Shown: in pieces, positions 1 to 9,137 of the stretch
Numbering within the stretch: the first letter of the stretch is position 1
Layout of the letters: each line of letters opens with the position of its first letter
NCBI GenBank assembly: GCA_024103385.1
Contig: JAGFIT010000055.1
Span: 1-44,744, forward strand
DNA length: 44,744 nucleotides
Direction of reading: 5' to 3'
Source: Vicingus serpentipes
GTDB lineage: Bacteria; Bacteroidota; Bacteroidia; Flavobacteriales_E; Vicingaceae
Made by a program: the position numbers and the translations under genes
Notes under the pieces: model-generated
What the model was told of the DNA's origin: nothing
Databases searched by the model: none
The model's input: the letters and a program-made list of their open reading frames with translations, nothing else

Positions 1-874
1 AATTTGCTGGATCAATTTTATTAATTAAAGTAATCACTTCTGCCTTCTCTTGGGTAGTAGCTTCTTTAAATAAGGAGATAATTTCATTAATTTTTGCATT
101 AAAAAAGATTTGTAATATAAATGCTCCAGGCTTTAGTGTATATATGTTTTCTAATAGTTTAAGACTATTTAATACTTCTGCTCTGCCTTTAGGTGTATCT
201 TGTGTCATCACGTCAAAACCTAATCGGTGATATTTGTACAATGCTTCTCTATAAGGCGCATAATTATCCCTCAATAAATCTTGTACTAACCAATATCTAT
301 TTTTATCTCCTTCAAATGCTTTCCAGCCAGGTTCTGAAGCAGATTGAGAATTATTAACAATAGTTAAAGCTTTATCTAAATAAGGTGTTCCTCCTCCAAG
401 AGAAAAAGAATCGTAATCAAACGCCAAAATAATATATACATAATAAGAGATGACAGATGTTAAATTATTAATAAAACTAGTTTCTGAATACGTTAAGGGA
501 TCAAACTCATTAAATTGAAAATCAAATTCTTTATCTAGCAAGTTCAACAGCGTACTATTATAAGAAGTGCCATAAACGGGTCTTCTTGATTGAACTTGGA
601 TAGTAGCTTTAAAATTTCCTGTAGCAATTTGTTCTGTTATGTTTATCAATATAGATGCTTCTATTCTTTCATCAGGATCATAAACGTTAGCTGTCCATTT
701 TCTGTTATTAACGAATTCAAAAACTGCTTTCTCCAAAACATCAAATATACTCTTGTCGGAACCAATTATTTGGGTAGAATTAACCGTTACTGAACAATTT
801 AACTCTTGCGCCTTCACTGAAAAAGTAAAAAAAACAGATAAAATAAGAATGAGTATGGATGCGTTTTTTTTCAT
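1..874 (-). CDS. porD: DUF4835 family protein (PorD-like), C-terminus cut by window edge
   Basis: The frame is open from ATG at 874 to the left edge, about 291 codons. It begins with a Sec signal peptide (MKKNASILILILSVFFTFSVKAQ), and the mature part starts ELNCSVTVNSTQI, typical of DUF4835. Other family-like stretches are SRRPVYGTSYNS, FEFDPLTY-type text, ILAFDYDSFS and WLVQDLLRDNYAPYREALY, where the protein binds or sits near the membrane. The family is restricted to Bacteroidota, and some recent annotations call it type IX secretion protein PorD; that name rests on memory, not on a search. It lies directly downstream of coaBC, as in many Bacteroidota genomes, where recN usually follows. 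The start is 6 bases beyond the coaBC stop at 881, so the two are probably co-transcribed. Confidence 0.85.
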   Translation of the reverse strand, partial: MKKNASILILILSVFFTFSVKAQELNCSVTVNSTQIIGSDKSIFDVLEKAVFEFVNNRKWTANVYDPDERIEASILINITEQIATGNFKATIQVQSRRPVYGTSYNSTLLNLLDKEFDFQFNEFDPLTYSETSFINNLTSVISYYVYIILAFDYDSFSLGGGTPYLDKALTIVNNSQSASEPGWKAFEGDKNRYWLVQDLLRDNYAPYREALYKYHRLGFDVMTQDTPKGRAEVLNSLKLLENIYTLKPGAFILQIFFNAKINEIISLFKEATTQEKAEVITLINKIDPAN

Positions 875-880
875 AATTGC

Positions 881-2074
881 TTACAGTAAAGATAGTATTT
901 TATTAAAAATATCTATTGCTACTTCTGGCTTCGGTTTTAACTCATATTCAAACACTTTATTGTCTTTATCAATTATTGTTATTTTGTTAGTTCCTTCTCC
1001 AAACCCAGCACCACTATCATTTAAAGAGTTTAATACTATCAAATCTAAATTTTTACGTTTTAGTTTTGATTTCGCATTTTTAACTTCATCATCTGTTTCT
1101 AAAGCAAAACCTACTAAAATTTGTTTTTTGGTTTTAATTTCTCCTACTGATTTTAATATATCTTTCGTAGGCGAAAGCTTTATTTCTAATGGAGTGTTCT
1201 TCTTTTTAATTTTAGAAGAGTTGGTTTCTGTGGGAGTGTAATCAGATACTGCTGCAGACATAATAACAATATCAGCATCTGAAATATTTTGGTGAACTGC
1301 TAAATACATTTCTTCAGCGGAAACAACATCTATTCTTCTAATTTCTTTTGAAGTTTTTAAAGAAGTGGGTCCTATTACCAAAACAACTTCAGCACCCAAT
1401 TTTATTGCTCTCTCTGCTAATTCTATTCCCATCGTTCCCGTAGATTTATTACTGATAAATCTAACCGGATCAATCTGCTCCCTAGTTGCTCCTGCTGTTA
1501 TTAGTATTTTTTTTTTTGAAAGCGCTTTGTCAGTTAAAAAATATTCAACAATCCAATTGAATATATTTTCAGGTTCTTCCATTCTCCCCTCTCCTACTAA
1601 ACCACTTGCCAACTCCCCATTTACTGGCGCTATTATTTGATTACCAAACTCTTTTAATCTATTGATATTTGTTTGTGTTGCTGAATGTAAATACATATCC
1701 AAATCCATTGCTGGAGCAACAACAACTTGGTTTTTAGATGAAAAGTAGGTGGCCAATAACAGGTTGTCACAAACTCCGTTTGCCATCTTAGCAATTGTGT
1801 TTGCTGTAGCTGGAGCAATTATGAATAAATCTGCCCATAAGGCCAATTCAACATGATTGTTCCACTCTCCGGTAGAATCTTTAGAAAACTCAGTATATAC
1901 TGGATTTTTCGATAAAGTAGATAAGGTTAAGGGGGTAATAAACTGATGAGAAGAAGGCGTCATGATGACTCTAACATGAGCGCCTTTCTTTACTAATAGT
2001 CTAACTAAGGTTGCGGATTTATAAGCTGCTATTCCCCCTGTTACACCAACAAGGATGTTTTTTCCGCTAAGCAT
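881..2074 (-). CDS. coaBC: Bifunctional phosphopantothenoylcysteine decarboxylase / phosphopantothenate-cysteine ligase
   Basis: This enzyme makes 4'-phosphopantetheine for coenzyme A in two steps: it ligates cysteine to phosphopantothenate (CoaB) and then decarboxylates the product (CoaC). The N-terminal flavoprotein CoaC domain begins GKNILVGVTGGIAAYKSA and contains APAMDLDMY, the Bacteroidota form of the PAMN motif. The C-terminal CoaB domain shows ITAGATREQIDPVRFISN, NKSTGTMG and MSAAVSDYTP. The open frame extends up to 2116, but that would overlap rpoZ by 41 bases. The internal ATG at 2074 gives the normal family N-terminus MLSGKNILVGV and starts 1 base after the rpoZ stop, so I chose it. 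Length is about 397 residues, normal for the family. Confidence 0.95.
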   Translation of the reverse strand: MLSGKNILVGVTGGIAAYKSATLVRLLVKKGAHVRVIMTPSSHQFITPLTLSTLSKNPVYTEFSKDSTGEWNNHVELALWADLFIIAPATANTIAKMANGVCDNLLLATYFSSKNQVVVAPAMDLDMYLHSATQTNINRLKEFGNQIIAPVNGELASGLVGEGRMEEPENIFNWIVEYFLTDKALSKKKILITAGATREQIDPVRFISNKSTGTMGIELAERAIKLGAEVVLVIGPTSLKTSKEIRRIDVVSAEEMYLAVHQNISDADIVIMSAAVSDYTPTETNSSKIKKKNTPLEIKLSPTKDILKSVGEIKTKKQILVGFALETDDEVKNAKSKLKRKNLDLIVLNSLNDSGAGFGEGTNKITIIDKDNKVFEYELKPKPEVAIDIFNKILSLL

Positions 2075-2075
2075 T

Positions 2076-2399
2076 TTATTTTTCTTCGGAAGTTTTTCTA
2101 ATATACACTTCGTCATCTAAAAACTCCTTCATTGCTATTGCATTCGTTTTAGGAAGTCTTTCATAGATTCTAGAAATTTCAATTTGCTCTCTGTTTTCAA
2201 ATACTTCTTCTAAATTATCTGAATTAGATGCAAATTCATTCAATTTACCTACCAACTCTTCTCTTAAGTCAACAGCAATCTGATCTGATCTTTTTGCAAT
2301 AACTACACAAGATTCATATACGTTTCCAGTTACATTTTCAATCTCTTCCATGTCTCTAGTAACCGTAGTACTTTCAGCTTTAGTATTCTTAAAATCCAT
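2076..2399 (-). CDS. rpoZ: DNA-directed RNA polymerase omega subunit (Rpb6-type)
   Basis: A 107-residue protein in the conserved Bacteroidota position between bamD and coaBC. Recognisable stretches are GNVYESCVVIAKRSDQIA, which matches the Rpb6/omega core (the segment that grips the beta' C-terminus), LREELVGKLNEF and a charged C-terminus RLPKTNAIAMKEFLDDEVYIRK. Omega helps assemble and stabilise core RNA polymerase. It starts 2 bases after the bamD stop and ends 1 base before the chosen coaBC start, so the three genes form one tight transcription unit. The assignment rests on the core motif plus synteny. Confidence 0.88.
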   Translation of the reverse strand: MDFKNTKAESTTVTRDMEEIENVTGNVYESCVVIAKRSDQIAVDLREELVGKLNEFASNSDNLEEVFENREQIEISRIYERLPKTNAIAMKEFLDDEVYIRKTSEEK

Positions 2400-2401
2400 A
2401 A

Positions 2402-3211
2402 TTATAAATTTTCTAATGTTATTTTATCTCTTAAATTATTCATCTTAGTTAGAATAGTTTGTGCCTCTTTTAAGTACTTACTATCTCCATAAGAATCGAC
2501 AAAGGTATGATAAGCTTCGATAGTATCATCAATTCTTTCTAATTTTTTTTGTTTAATACTGTTTTCTGTTAGTAAAAAATGTGATTTTAAAATCAAAAAC
2601 GTTATTTCTTCTGCATAGTTGGTCTCTGGAAAATCTTTTAACGTATTATTTAAAGCAACAATAGCCGCTTTATAATTAAAAATCTTGTAATACTGCTTGG
2701 CATTTAAATAAGATTTAATCTCCAGTTTATTTCTTAACTTATCCATCAACACATTACTCGAGTCTACCAATTCACTTTCTGGATAAGTGTTTACAAACAG
2801 CTGAAATGAATTAACTGCAGCGTAAGTGTCTGTAGGATCTAACGTTGGGGATGGGGATAATAAATAGTTGGAATAAGCACTCATAAACAACATTTTTGAA
2901 GCATGTTTGCTTGTTGGATATGTTATTGAAAATTTTTTAAAATGATAAGCTGCAGCATACAGTAAATTCAAATTAAAGTTGGTGTAACAGTAATGATAAT
3001 AGATATTTTCAGCCTTCTCTGTACCTCTATATAGCGGCATTAACTCTTCTAATAAAGGAAGAGCTTTGTCGTACTTTTCTTGGTTGTAATACTCAATAGC
3101 TCCTTCATATTTTGCATCCATATCAGCACTTTTTAATAAACGCTGGTATTTACTACAACTAATGGTAAATAAAGAAATGACAATAAGTATAACCCCTAGT
3201 TTTTTTAACAT
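2402..3211 (-). CDS. bamD: Outer membrane assembly lipoprotein BamD
   Basis: A lipoprotein of the BAM complex, which inserts beta-barrel proteins into the outer membrane. The N-terminus MLKKLGVILIVISLFTISCSK is a type II signal peptide with a cysteine at residue 19. The rest is a TPR superhelix: AIEYYNQEKYDKALPLLEEL, FNLNLLYAAAYHFKKF with YPTSKHA, AVNSFQLFVNTYPESELV, and KAAIVALNNTLKDFPETNYAEE. At 269 residues it has the usual length. It heads the bamD-rpoZ-coaBC-porD run; the 69-base gap upstream separates it from the sugar cluster and could hold its own promoter. Confidence 0.92.
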   Translation of the reverse strand: MLKKLGVILIVISLFTISCSKYQRLLKSADMDAKYEGAIEYYNQEKYDKALPLLEELMPLYRGTEKAENIYYHYCYTNFNLNLLYAAAYHFKKFSITYPTSKHASKMLFMSAYSNYLLSPSPTLDPTDTYAAVNSFQLFVNTYPESELVDSSNVLMDKLRNKLEIKSYLNAKQYYKIFNYKAAIVALNNTLKDFPETNYAEEITFLILKSHFLLTENSIKQKKLERIDDTIEAYHTFVDSYGDSKYLKEAQTILTKMNNLRDKITLENL

Positions 3212-3280
3212 TCGGCAAATATATGATTTAAGTAAGTCAATCTCTTTTTATCAATGTTAAAATTTATTAATATCCAAGAC

Positions 3281-5425
3281 TTATTTACAATTGATTTTAA
3301 TCTGTTCAGCAGCCTTTGCATGTCCTAAATCAAGTGCTTTTTGAAAGTTAGAACAAGCATTTGCTTTTTGACCTAACTGTAATTGAGCATTAGCTACACC
3401 ATAATAAGCATCAGGGATATTGTTGTTTAGCTTTAACACTTCAGCATAGTAATAAATAGCCGAATTGTATTTTTTTAGGGAAAGTTCGATATTTCCTAAA
3501 TAAAATAATGCTTGTATATTTTTATTATTAAGAGCCACTACTTGAGTTAAGTCTTTCGATGCTTCTTCTATTTTCCCATATTGGAGAAGCAGTTGTCCCC
3601 TACTAAACAATGCTGCCTCATAATCAGGATTTAAAGATATAGCGGCATTAAATAAATTGAATGCTTCATTGACATTATTCATATTTAACAAGCACAAGCC
3701 TCTATGTAGTATAGCACCATAATTTTGAGGTTGATTGGAATATGCTGCTAAAAATAAACGTTCTGCTTCCTGGTATTTCTTTTCATTAAAAAGGGCTAAT
3801 GCTTTTTCATAATTAGGGTCTTCATTAGCTATTTTTTCAAAATTAACCACCTTGAATTTATATTGATCGCTAGGAGAAATAAAGGTGCTGAGCACTTTAT
3901 ATTGATTAGGACGATCCATTAAATAACTCAACTTTACATCCATTTTATAAATTTCTCTATCATTATAATGACTTTCCCATATAATAATCGAACCTGGTTC
4001 TGCTTTTTTTAAGAATCGCATTAATAGTTGAGGATATTGACCTAAAGAATCTGTTTGAATAACGTTGCTATTAGGGTACTCATCGGAAAAATGAAAAAAG
4101 AGAGCATGATTTGTCAACGTTTTTCTATTTGTCAGGTTGTTTCTATGATACCAACTCACTACTTTCTTCATTGTTTTATCTTCATCAGAAAGTTTGTAAG
4201 GTTCTATAGCTCTAATGTTATCCACTACCATTAAAGTCAATACTGCCCATGAAAATATAACTGCTTTATCCTTTTTAAATAAAGGAATTAAGAAAAGCAG
4301 TAACAACAGTATAGCTGCTTGATACCTTGCTGGATCTGGATCTGTAAAAACAATATCATTATACTTGAATGATAAATATTCGTGTGTTAGATAGGTGTAA
4401 ATTGCAAGTACAGCTCCTATAACAATTTTGTTAGATAATTGTAGGTTTTTAAAATTGGCTAACCCGAATGCCCCAAACAAACCTATAAAAGGCGTTAGAA
4501 TTACCAATGCCCTTGAATTGGCTAATTGATTTAACCATGGGAACCATTCGGAAACACTTAAACAATAAAAAACAAAGATTATTGTAAACCACAAATAAGG
4601 TAAGTGTAGTTTTTTTATATTCGGGATAATCTCCTTTTTGCTATAGGAAAGTTGAAAAAATCCAATAAAAAAGATGATAGCTGAGACGGTTCCCGCTATA
4701 GCAGGGAAAAACTTCCAATAATGAAAAAATCCTACTTGCCTAAACTTGATATTTTCAGAATTGTTAGCTACCTCTTGAAAAATGAATAATGGATCACCTG
4801 TTTTTATCCATAACATTAATGCATAAAATATAGGAGACCATCCTAAAAGTAAAAAAGGAATGTACTTTTTCTTGGATAACAATAACACTCCAAGAACCAT
4901 AGTAATAACAGCAGATTCTGGTCGGATTAAATAGAGGTAACTGGAGAAAAAAGCGGCCAATAAATACCTCTCTTTGTAATAAAGGTATATGGTAAGGATA
5001 ATAACAAAAGCAGCAAACGTCTCGGAATAAGCTCTAAAACTTAATTGTACAGTTAAGACTAATGTGCTACATATTATTTGAGCGATATAGCGATTCCCTA
5101 TATCTAATAAATGAACTAATTTGTTAGTTAAAAGACCTATTCCTGCGGTTATAAAGCAACATATTACAAGTATTGCTGTATTTCCAAAGAGACTGGGTAA
5201 AATCAGAATGAATTTAAGTCCTGGTTTTGCCCATGCACTAAAAATACAAAAAGGGTCATTCCAAAATCGCCTAGCATTAATCAAATGCCCTACTTCATCA
5301 TGTTGATAATAACCATTTGATAAAAAACTGGCAAAGAAATAAGCTACAGCAAAGAATAGAAATATATAAATTGAAATAAGATCATATTTCTTATTCATAA
5401 AGAGGTTTTGTATTTTACTCATCAT
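3281..5425 (-). CDS. Multi-pass membrane GT-C-like glycosyltransferase with C-terminal TPR repeats
   Basis: A 714-residue protein. Roughly residues 10-400 contain about ten hydrophobic segments, and the first external loop carries GYYQHDEVGHLINARRFW. An acidic pair (HDE) in that place is typical of GT-C enzymes, which use polyprenyl-phosphate sugars as donors. After a soluble stretch (about 420-540), residues 545-714 form four to five TPR units, for example EKKYQEAERLFLAAYSNQPQ and NNVNEAFNLFNAAISLNPD. The gene follows the methyltransferase by 2 bases, and the Dol-P-Man-synthase-like GT2 lies two genes upstream, which would supply a lipid-linked donor. The specific sugar and acceptor are unknown. 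The GT-C reading is an inference from topology and the HDE loop, not from a family hit. Confidence 0.6.
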   Translation of the reverse strand: MMSKIQNLFMNKKYDLISIYIFLFFAVAYFFASFLSNGYYQHDEVGHLINARRFWNDPFCIFSAWAKPGLKFILILPSLFGNTAILVICCFITAGIGLLTNKLVHLLDIGNRYIAQIICSTLVLTVQLSFRAYSETFAAFVIILTIYLYYKERYLLAAFFSSYLYLIRPESAVITMVLGVLLLSKKKYIPFLLLGWSPIFYALMLWIKTGDPLFIFQEVANNSENIKFRQVGFFHYWKFFPAIAGTVSAIIFFIGFFQLSYSKKEIIPNIKKLHLPYLWFTIIFVFYCLSVSEWFPWLNQLANSRALVILTPFIGLFGAFGLANFKNLQLSNKIVIGAVLAIYTYLTHEYLSFKYNDIVFTDPDPARYQAAILLLLLFLIPLFKKDKAVIFSWAVLTLMVVDNIRAIEPYKLSDEDKTMKKVVSWYHRNNLTNRKTLTNHALFFHFSDEYPNSNVIQTDSLGQYPQLLMRFLKKAEPGSIIIWESHYNDREIYKMDVKLSYLMDRPNQYKVLSTFISPSDQYKFKVVNFEKIANEDPNYEKALALFNEKKYQEAERLFLAAYSNQPQNYGAILHRGLCLLNMNNVNEAFNLFNAAISLNPDYEAALFSRGQLLLQYGKIEEASKDLTQVVALNNKNIQALFYLGNIELSLKKYNSAIYYYAEVLKLNNNIPDAYYGVANAQLQLGQKANACSNFQKALDLGHAKAAEQIKINCK

Positions 5426-5427
5426 AA

Positions 5428-6117
5428 TTAATTCTTTTTTGATGCTGTTATTACTACTTGTGTAAAGAGATCTCTGATACCGAAATAATAGTTTTCCATA
5501 TGAAAACCAGACTCTTCAATAATTCTAATAGCATGCTTTTTTGATCTTATTCTTGTTATTTCTTCGGGATGAAGTTGTATATTCATTTTTAACAGATTGT
5601 TTAATATAAAATGAGCAAAATCAAGCACATTAACGGTCACTCCAAAAGTAGGAGGCCAAAACAATACTATTTTTCCATTGGGTTTTAAAATTCTTTTAAA
5701 TTCTTTAAGAATGAGTTGGATTTCGTCTTCTTTAAAATGCTCCATTACCCCTAAATTATAAATGCCATCAAAATGATTATCTTCATAAGGCAAATCGAAT
5801 ATACTTGCATTAACTACAATAGCATCTTTGTGTAAGCCCTTATATATGTTTAACGCTTCTGGAGAAATATCTAGCGCTGTAATGTTTACGTAATCAGAAA
5901 TCCCAAAATCTACTTGACCACTTCCACAACCAGCATGAAGCACCTGGTCGTCTTTCTTGAAGTTTAACCGAATAAAATGTTTTAAATAAGGTTGAATAAT
6001 GAAATAACGATAGAATTTTGCAATACCATCATACAATAAGTTGACAGATTTACCTTTTTTGCTCCAATAAACATTCCAGTCTAATTTGTCTTTTTCGTCT
6101 CTATCATTACTCGCCAT
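5428..6117 (-). CDS. Class I SAM-dependent methyltransferase
   Basis: A 229-residue soluble protein with the Rossmann SAM-binding signature VLHAGCGSGQVDFGI (motif I), the acidic residue after strand 2 in ITALDISPEAL, and FDGIYNLGVMEHF followed by FKRILKPNGKIVLFWPP (post-I and motifs II/III). This is the Methyltransf_11/25 layout. Substrate cannot be read from the sequence. It sits between the GT2 (7 bases upstream) and the GT-C-like membrane protein (2 bases downstream), so a role in modifying a lipid-linked or surface sugar is likely but inferred. Confidence 0.85.
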   Translation of the reverse strand: MASNDRDEKDKLDWNVYWSKKGKSVNLLYDGIAKFYRYFIIQPYLKHFIRLNFKKDDQVLHAGCGSGQVDFGISDYVNITALDISPEALNIYKGLHKDAIVVNASIFDLPYEDNHFDGIYNLGVMEHFKEDEIQLILKEFKRILKPNGKIVLFWPPTFGVTVNVLDFAHFILNNLLKMNIQLHPEEITRIRSKKHAIRIIEESGFHMENYYFGIRDLFTQVVITASKKN

Positions 6118-6124
6118 AATACCT

Positions 6125-6859
6125 TTATTTCTTGATTAACATTTTTCTTTTGTGCAATGTCTTTTTCCAAAACATCTTAGCTAACATCCTTAAACTCAAA
6201 ATCATATCATTTAAAGTCATTTTAGAACTACCGTAGGTTCTTGCTGGTAATTTAATCGGTATCTCTGTAATCTGATACTGATTGAGATGTAAAACCAACA
6301 AGCTTTCAAAAAAGAAAGAGTAAGTCTTAGATTCTATTAATCCAAATACTCTTTGATCTATTTTAGATAACCTGTACAATCTGAATGCTCCACTAGCATC
6401 GTATTCCATACCTAATAATGTTGTGGTTAAAAAATGACCTAATCTTGTCAAAAATTTACGGTACATGTTCCAGGTATCAATACTGTCTTTTTGCATATAC
6501 CTAGAGCCGACAACAATTTCATGATTTTTGGAATTCTCAATAAAAAGAGGGATATCAGAAGGGGAATGAGTTAAATCACAATCCATAGAGATTAATGTTT
6601 CATATCCCTTATCGTAAGCCCATTTAATCCCATCTTGATGAGCACTTCCTATCCCCATTTTTCCTGGTCGATTAATCACATAAAGATTTTTATGAGAGGT
6701 GCTTAGCTGGTTCAGTACTTCTTTAGTTCCATCTGTTGAGTTGTCGTCAACAAATAGCACATCAAGATTCAAATTTAAAGCATTGACTTTGCTGAAAATT
6801 TTTTCAACATTCTCTCTTTCGTTGTATGTGGGTATCAATATTAGGTAATCAGCAGGCAT
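6125..6859 (-). CDS. GT2 polyprenol-phosphate sugar synthase (DPM1-like)
   Basis: A 244-residue family 2 glycosyltransferase resembling dolichol-phosphate mannose synthase. Visible motifs are LILIPTYNERENVEKIF at the N-terminus, LFVDDNSTDGTKEVL (nucleotide-sugar binding), RPGKMGIGSAHQDGIKWAY, SMDCDLTHSPSDIP (metal-binding DxD-like) and VVGSRY. There are no C-terminal membrane helices, as in single-domain DPM1. Expected reaction: transfer of a hexose from GDP- or UDP-sugar to a polyprenyl phosphate. The start overlaps the upstream GDP-mannose dehydratase-like gene by 11 bases, indicating translational coupling. The likely client is the GT-C-like protein two genes downstream. Confidence 0.85.
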   Translation of the reverse strand: MPADYLILIPTYNERENVEKIFSKVNALNLNLDVLFVDDNSTDGTKEVLNQLSTSHKNLYVINRPGKMGIGSAHQDGIKWAYDKGYETLISMDCDLTHSPSDIPLFIENSKNHEIVVGSRYMQKDSIDTWNMYRKFLTRLGHFLTTTLLGMEYDASGAFRLYRLSKIDQRVFGLIESKTYSFFFESLLVLHLNQYQITEIPIKLPARTYGSSKMTLNDMILSLRMLAKMFWKKTLHKRKMLIKK

Positions 6860-7799
6860 ATTCGTTTAATTCATTATTAACAAGGATATTAATCATATTT
6901 TCAAATGATGTTTCTGGAACCCACCCCGTCATCTTCGTTAGTTTAGAGTTATCCCCTAGCAAATCTTTTCGTTGAGCATTTGGAATTAAAGAGGCATCTT
7001 CTTTTACATGGTCTTTCCAGTTTAAATCTAGCACCTTAAATACTTGCTCAACAAAATCTTGAACGGTATGCCGTTTACCACTAGATACAATAAAGGTATC
7101 GGGTTGACCTAATTGCAAAATAAGGTGAGTGGCTTTCATGTAATCAGGTGCATAACCCCAATCTACCGTAGAGCTTAAATCTCCCAAAGTCAGTATTTCA
7201 TCAGCTCCATTTTTAATTCTTACTGCTGTACTTACAATTTTCTTTGATACAAATTTAGAAGCCCTTAACGATGATTCATGATTGTAATATATACCTACAC
7301 TAGCATAAACACCATGTTTTTGTTGGTACATTTCACATAAATTCATTGCTGTTAACTTTGTAATTCCATAAATACAGGTAGGATGGTATCCTTTATCTTC
7401 TTGTTGAGGCTTATACTCGGGGTAACCAAAAATATGTGATGAGCTGGCATAAAACAATCGTGCTTTATTAGCATGAACTTTAATGGATTCTAAACAATTA
7501 AAAAGTCCTTTCACATTGACATCAAAACTCTTATTAAACAAATCCTCCTCTGTTCTTGATTCGCTAGACGATTGATGAACAGCTGCAAAATAGTAGATTT
7601 CATCTGGTTGGTATTGACGAATAACTTTTTCTACTTGACTGTAGTTCGTAATATCAATCTTATCAACATTGACTCTTCCTGAAGAATCATACACTTCTCT
7701 TGAAGAGATTCCTAGTACCTCATAATTAAAATCTTGAAGAAGATTATTCATCAACGTGCCGTCTTGGCCAGTATGTCCAACAATAACAGCACGCTTCAT
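6849..7799 (-). CDS. GDP-mannose 4,6-dehydratase-like SDR enzyme
   Basis: A 316-residue extended short-chain dehydrogenase. It has the NAD(P) glycine motif GHTGQDGTLMNNLL, in which GQDG is a hallmark of GDP-mannose 4,6-dehydratases, ASSSHIFG (catalytic Ser region), YGITK (catalytic Tyr-Lys) and STVDWGYAPDYMKA, which matches the GMD signature RDWGYAxDYV. It is shorter than typical GMD (about 370), so it could be a related dehydratase or 4-keto reductase. It probably makes or processes a 4-keto-6-deoxy sugar nucleotide. The start codon shares one base with the stop of the C-methyltransferase gene (TAATG). Confidence 0.75.
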   Translation of the reverse strand: MKRAVIVGHTGQDGTLMNNLLQDFNYEVLGISSREVYDSSGRVNVDKIDITNYSQVEKVIRQYQPDEIYYFAAVHQSSSESRTEEDLFNKSFDVNVKGLFNCLESIKVHANKARLFYASSSHIFGYPEYKPQQEDKGYHPTCIYGITKLTAMNLCEMYQQKHGVYASVGIYYNHESSLRASKFVSKKIVSTAVRIKNGADEILTLGDLSSTVDWGYAPDYMKATHLILQLGQPDTFIVSSGKRHTVQDFVEQVFKVLDLNWKDHVKEDASLIPNAQRKDLLGDNSKLTKMTGWVPETSFENMINILVNNELNEYAC

Positions 7800-9034
7800 T
7801 AAGGGTATATTTGCATTTTTGGTAAAGGAAACACCAGCTTTCCTCCCCTATCTGTAAAATCTTTTTCTTTAACGATTATTCCTTCTTTAAAATGCCAAGG
7901 TAACACCATAAAATAATCAGGATTTAATTTTCTCAATTCTACTTCTGATTGAATTGGAATTAATGTGCCTGGGGTATATTTTCCAAACTTATCTTCATTT
8001 ACTTCGGCAATAAAAGAAAGGTCTTCTTCTGATACTCCACAATATTGTAAAATTACATTCCCTTTTGTAGAGGCCCCATAACCAAAAACTTTTTTCCCTT
8101 CTTTTTTTGCCTTAGCAAAAAATGCTCTTAACTCTTCTTTGTGAAGTTCTGTATTCTTTCTAAACTGATTATAAATATCGATTTCATCCAATTTATTTTT
8201 CTTTTCCAGTTCACGAATCTGATTCAAGTTTTCTTCATTAACAATTAACGAAGTATTTTTTTTAGCTGCTGTTATTCTAAAACTTCCTCCATTAGCATCG
8301 TTTAGAGAGACATCTATAGCTTTTAATCCAGCTTTATCTAAAATATATTCTATCTGTTTTAAAGCATATTATTCGATGTGTTCATGACATATAGTATCAT
8401 AAGCTACAGCCTCTATCATTGATAATAAATAACTTTGTTCAAACACCCAGATACCATTATCATCTAAACACTCACAAATATCTTGGCAAAACTTAACAGG
8501 GTCCTCCAAATCATAAAACATAGCGATAGATGTAATCACTTTAGCTTTCTTATCTCCCAACTTATTTTTAACCGCTTCGCTTGAAAAGAAACTCGGAATT
8601 AATTGAATATGTGAAGGATAATAGTTTTTAAACTTCACTCCAACAGGATCTATTCCTACCAAATTTAGATTTTCCGGATAGTTTTGAAGAGAAGTGGAGT
8701 CGTTACTTCCTATATCTAAAACAAGGTCGCCCTCTTTTAATGAAATTCTATTTTGTATTTCAGTCGCAATTCCTTTTAAATGTTGAATCATGGAATTGTT
8801 TAAGCCTGATCTATAACCATAATTTAAACCATACATCTCATCACTATCATAAGTGTGCTTTAATTGAACCAAACCACATTTTCCATCACATTTAACTAAA
8901 TCTAACGGTCCTCTTGTTACCTCTTCCTTTTTATCACTAGGAAATACTCCTGTCAGTACTTGCTCTCCTAAAGATAAAATAGGTAGTAATTCTTTACTCC
9001 CACAAACCCTACAAGCAAAAATCTCTTTAAACAT
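7799..9034 (-). pseudogene. TylC3/EvaC-like sugar C-methyltransferase interrupted by an in-frame stop
   Basis: Read in one frame, 9034 to 7799 encodes a 411-residue C-methyltransferase broken by a single TAA at 8371-8369. The N-terminal zinc-binding domain is FACRVCGSKE with KCDGKCGLVQLKH. The SAM domain shows LVLDIGSNDSTSLQNY and VGIDPVGVKF. The conserved CHEHIE motif ends at the stop. Directly after the TAA, still in frame, comes YALKQIEYILDKAGLKAID and the C-terminal domain FGYGASTKGNVILQYCG. Family members read CHEHxEYY here, so a Tyr codon became TAA. Intact relatives (TylC3, EvaC) methylate C3 of a 4-keto-2,6-dideoxyhexose. Two separate ORFs remain (9034-8369 and 8227-7799). Alternatives are a sequencing error or readthrough. 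Confidence 0.85.
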
Positions 9035-9055
9035 AAATCTCTATAATTATAAAAG

Positions 9056-9084
9056 TAAAGATACTACAATATAACAAACTGCAA
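9056..9084 (-). promoter_or_regulatory. Putative Bacteroidota promoter upstream of the C-methyltransferase
   Basis: On the minus strand, TTG at 9084-9082 is followed after 18 bases by TATCTTTA at 9063-9056, one mismatch from the Bacteroidota -7 consensus TAnnTTTG. Transcription would start near 9052, about 18 bases ahead of the gene start at 9034. It would drive the downstream half of the sugar cluster. Prediction by motif only. Confidence 0.4.
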
Positions 9085-9137
9085 AAAATCCCATTAAAAA
9101 AGACAACCGTCCTATAAATCAATGGTAGAAGGTAAAA

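Noticed and set aside
753..1241. Plus-strand ORF of 162 codons
   Set aside because: It runs antisense across the start of the PorD-like gene and the 3' half of coaBC, both clearly coding on the minus strand; its hydrophobic Ser/Leu/Phe-rich product is a typical shadow of AT-rich genes.
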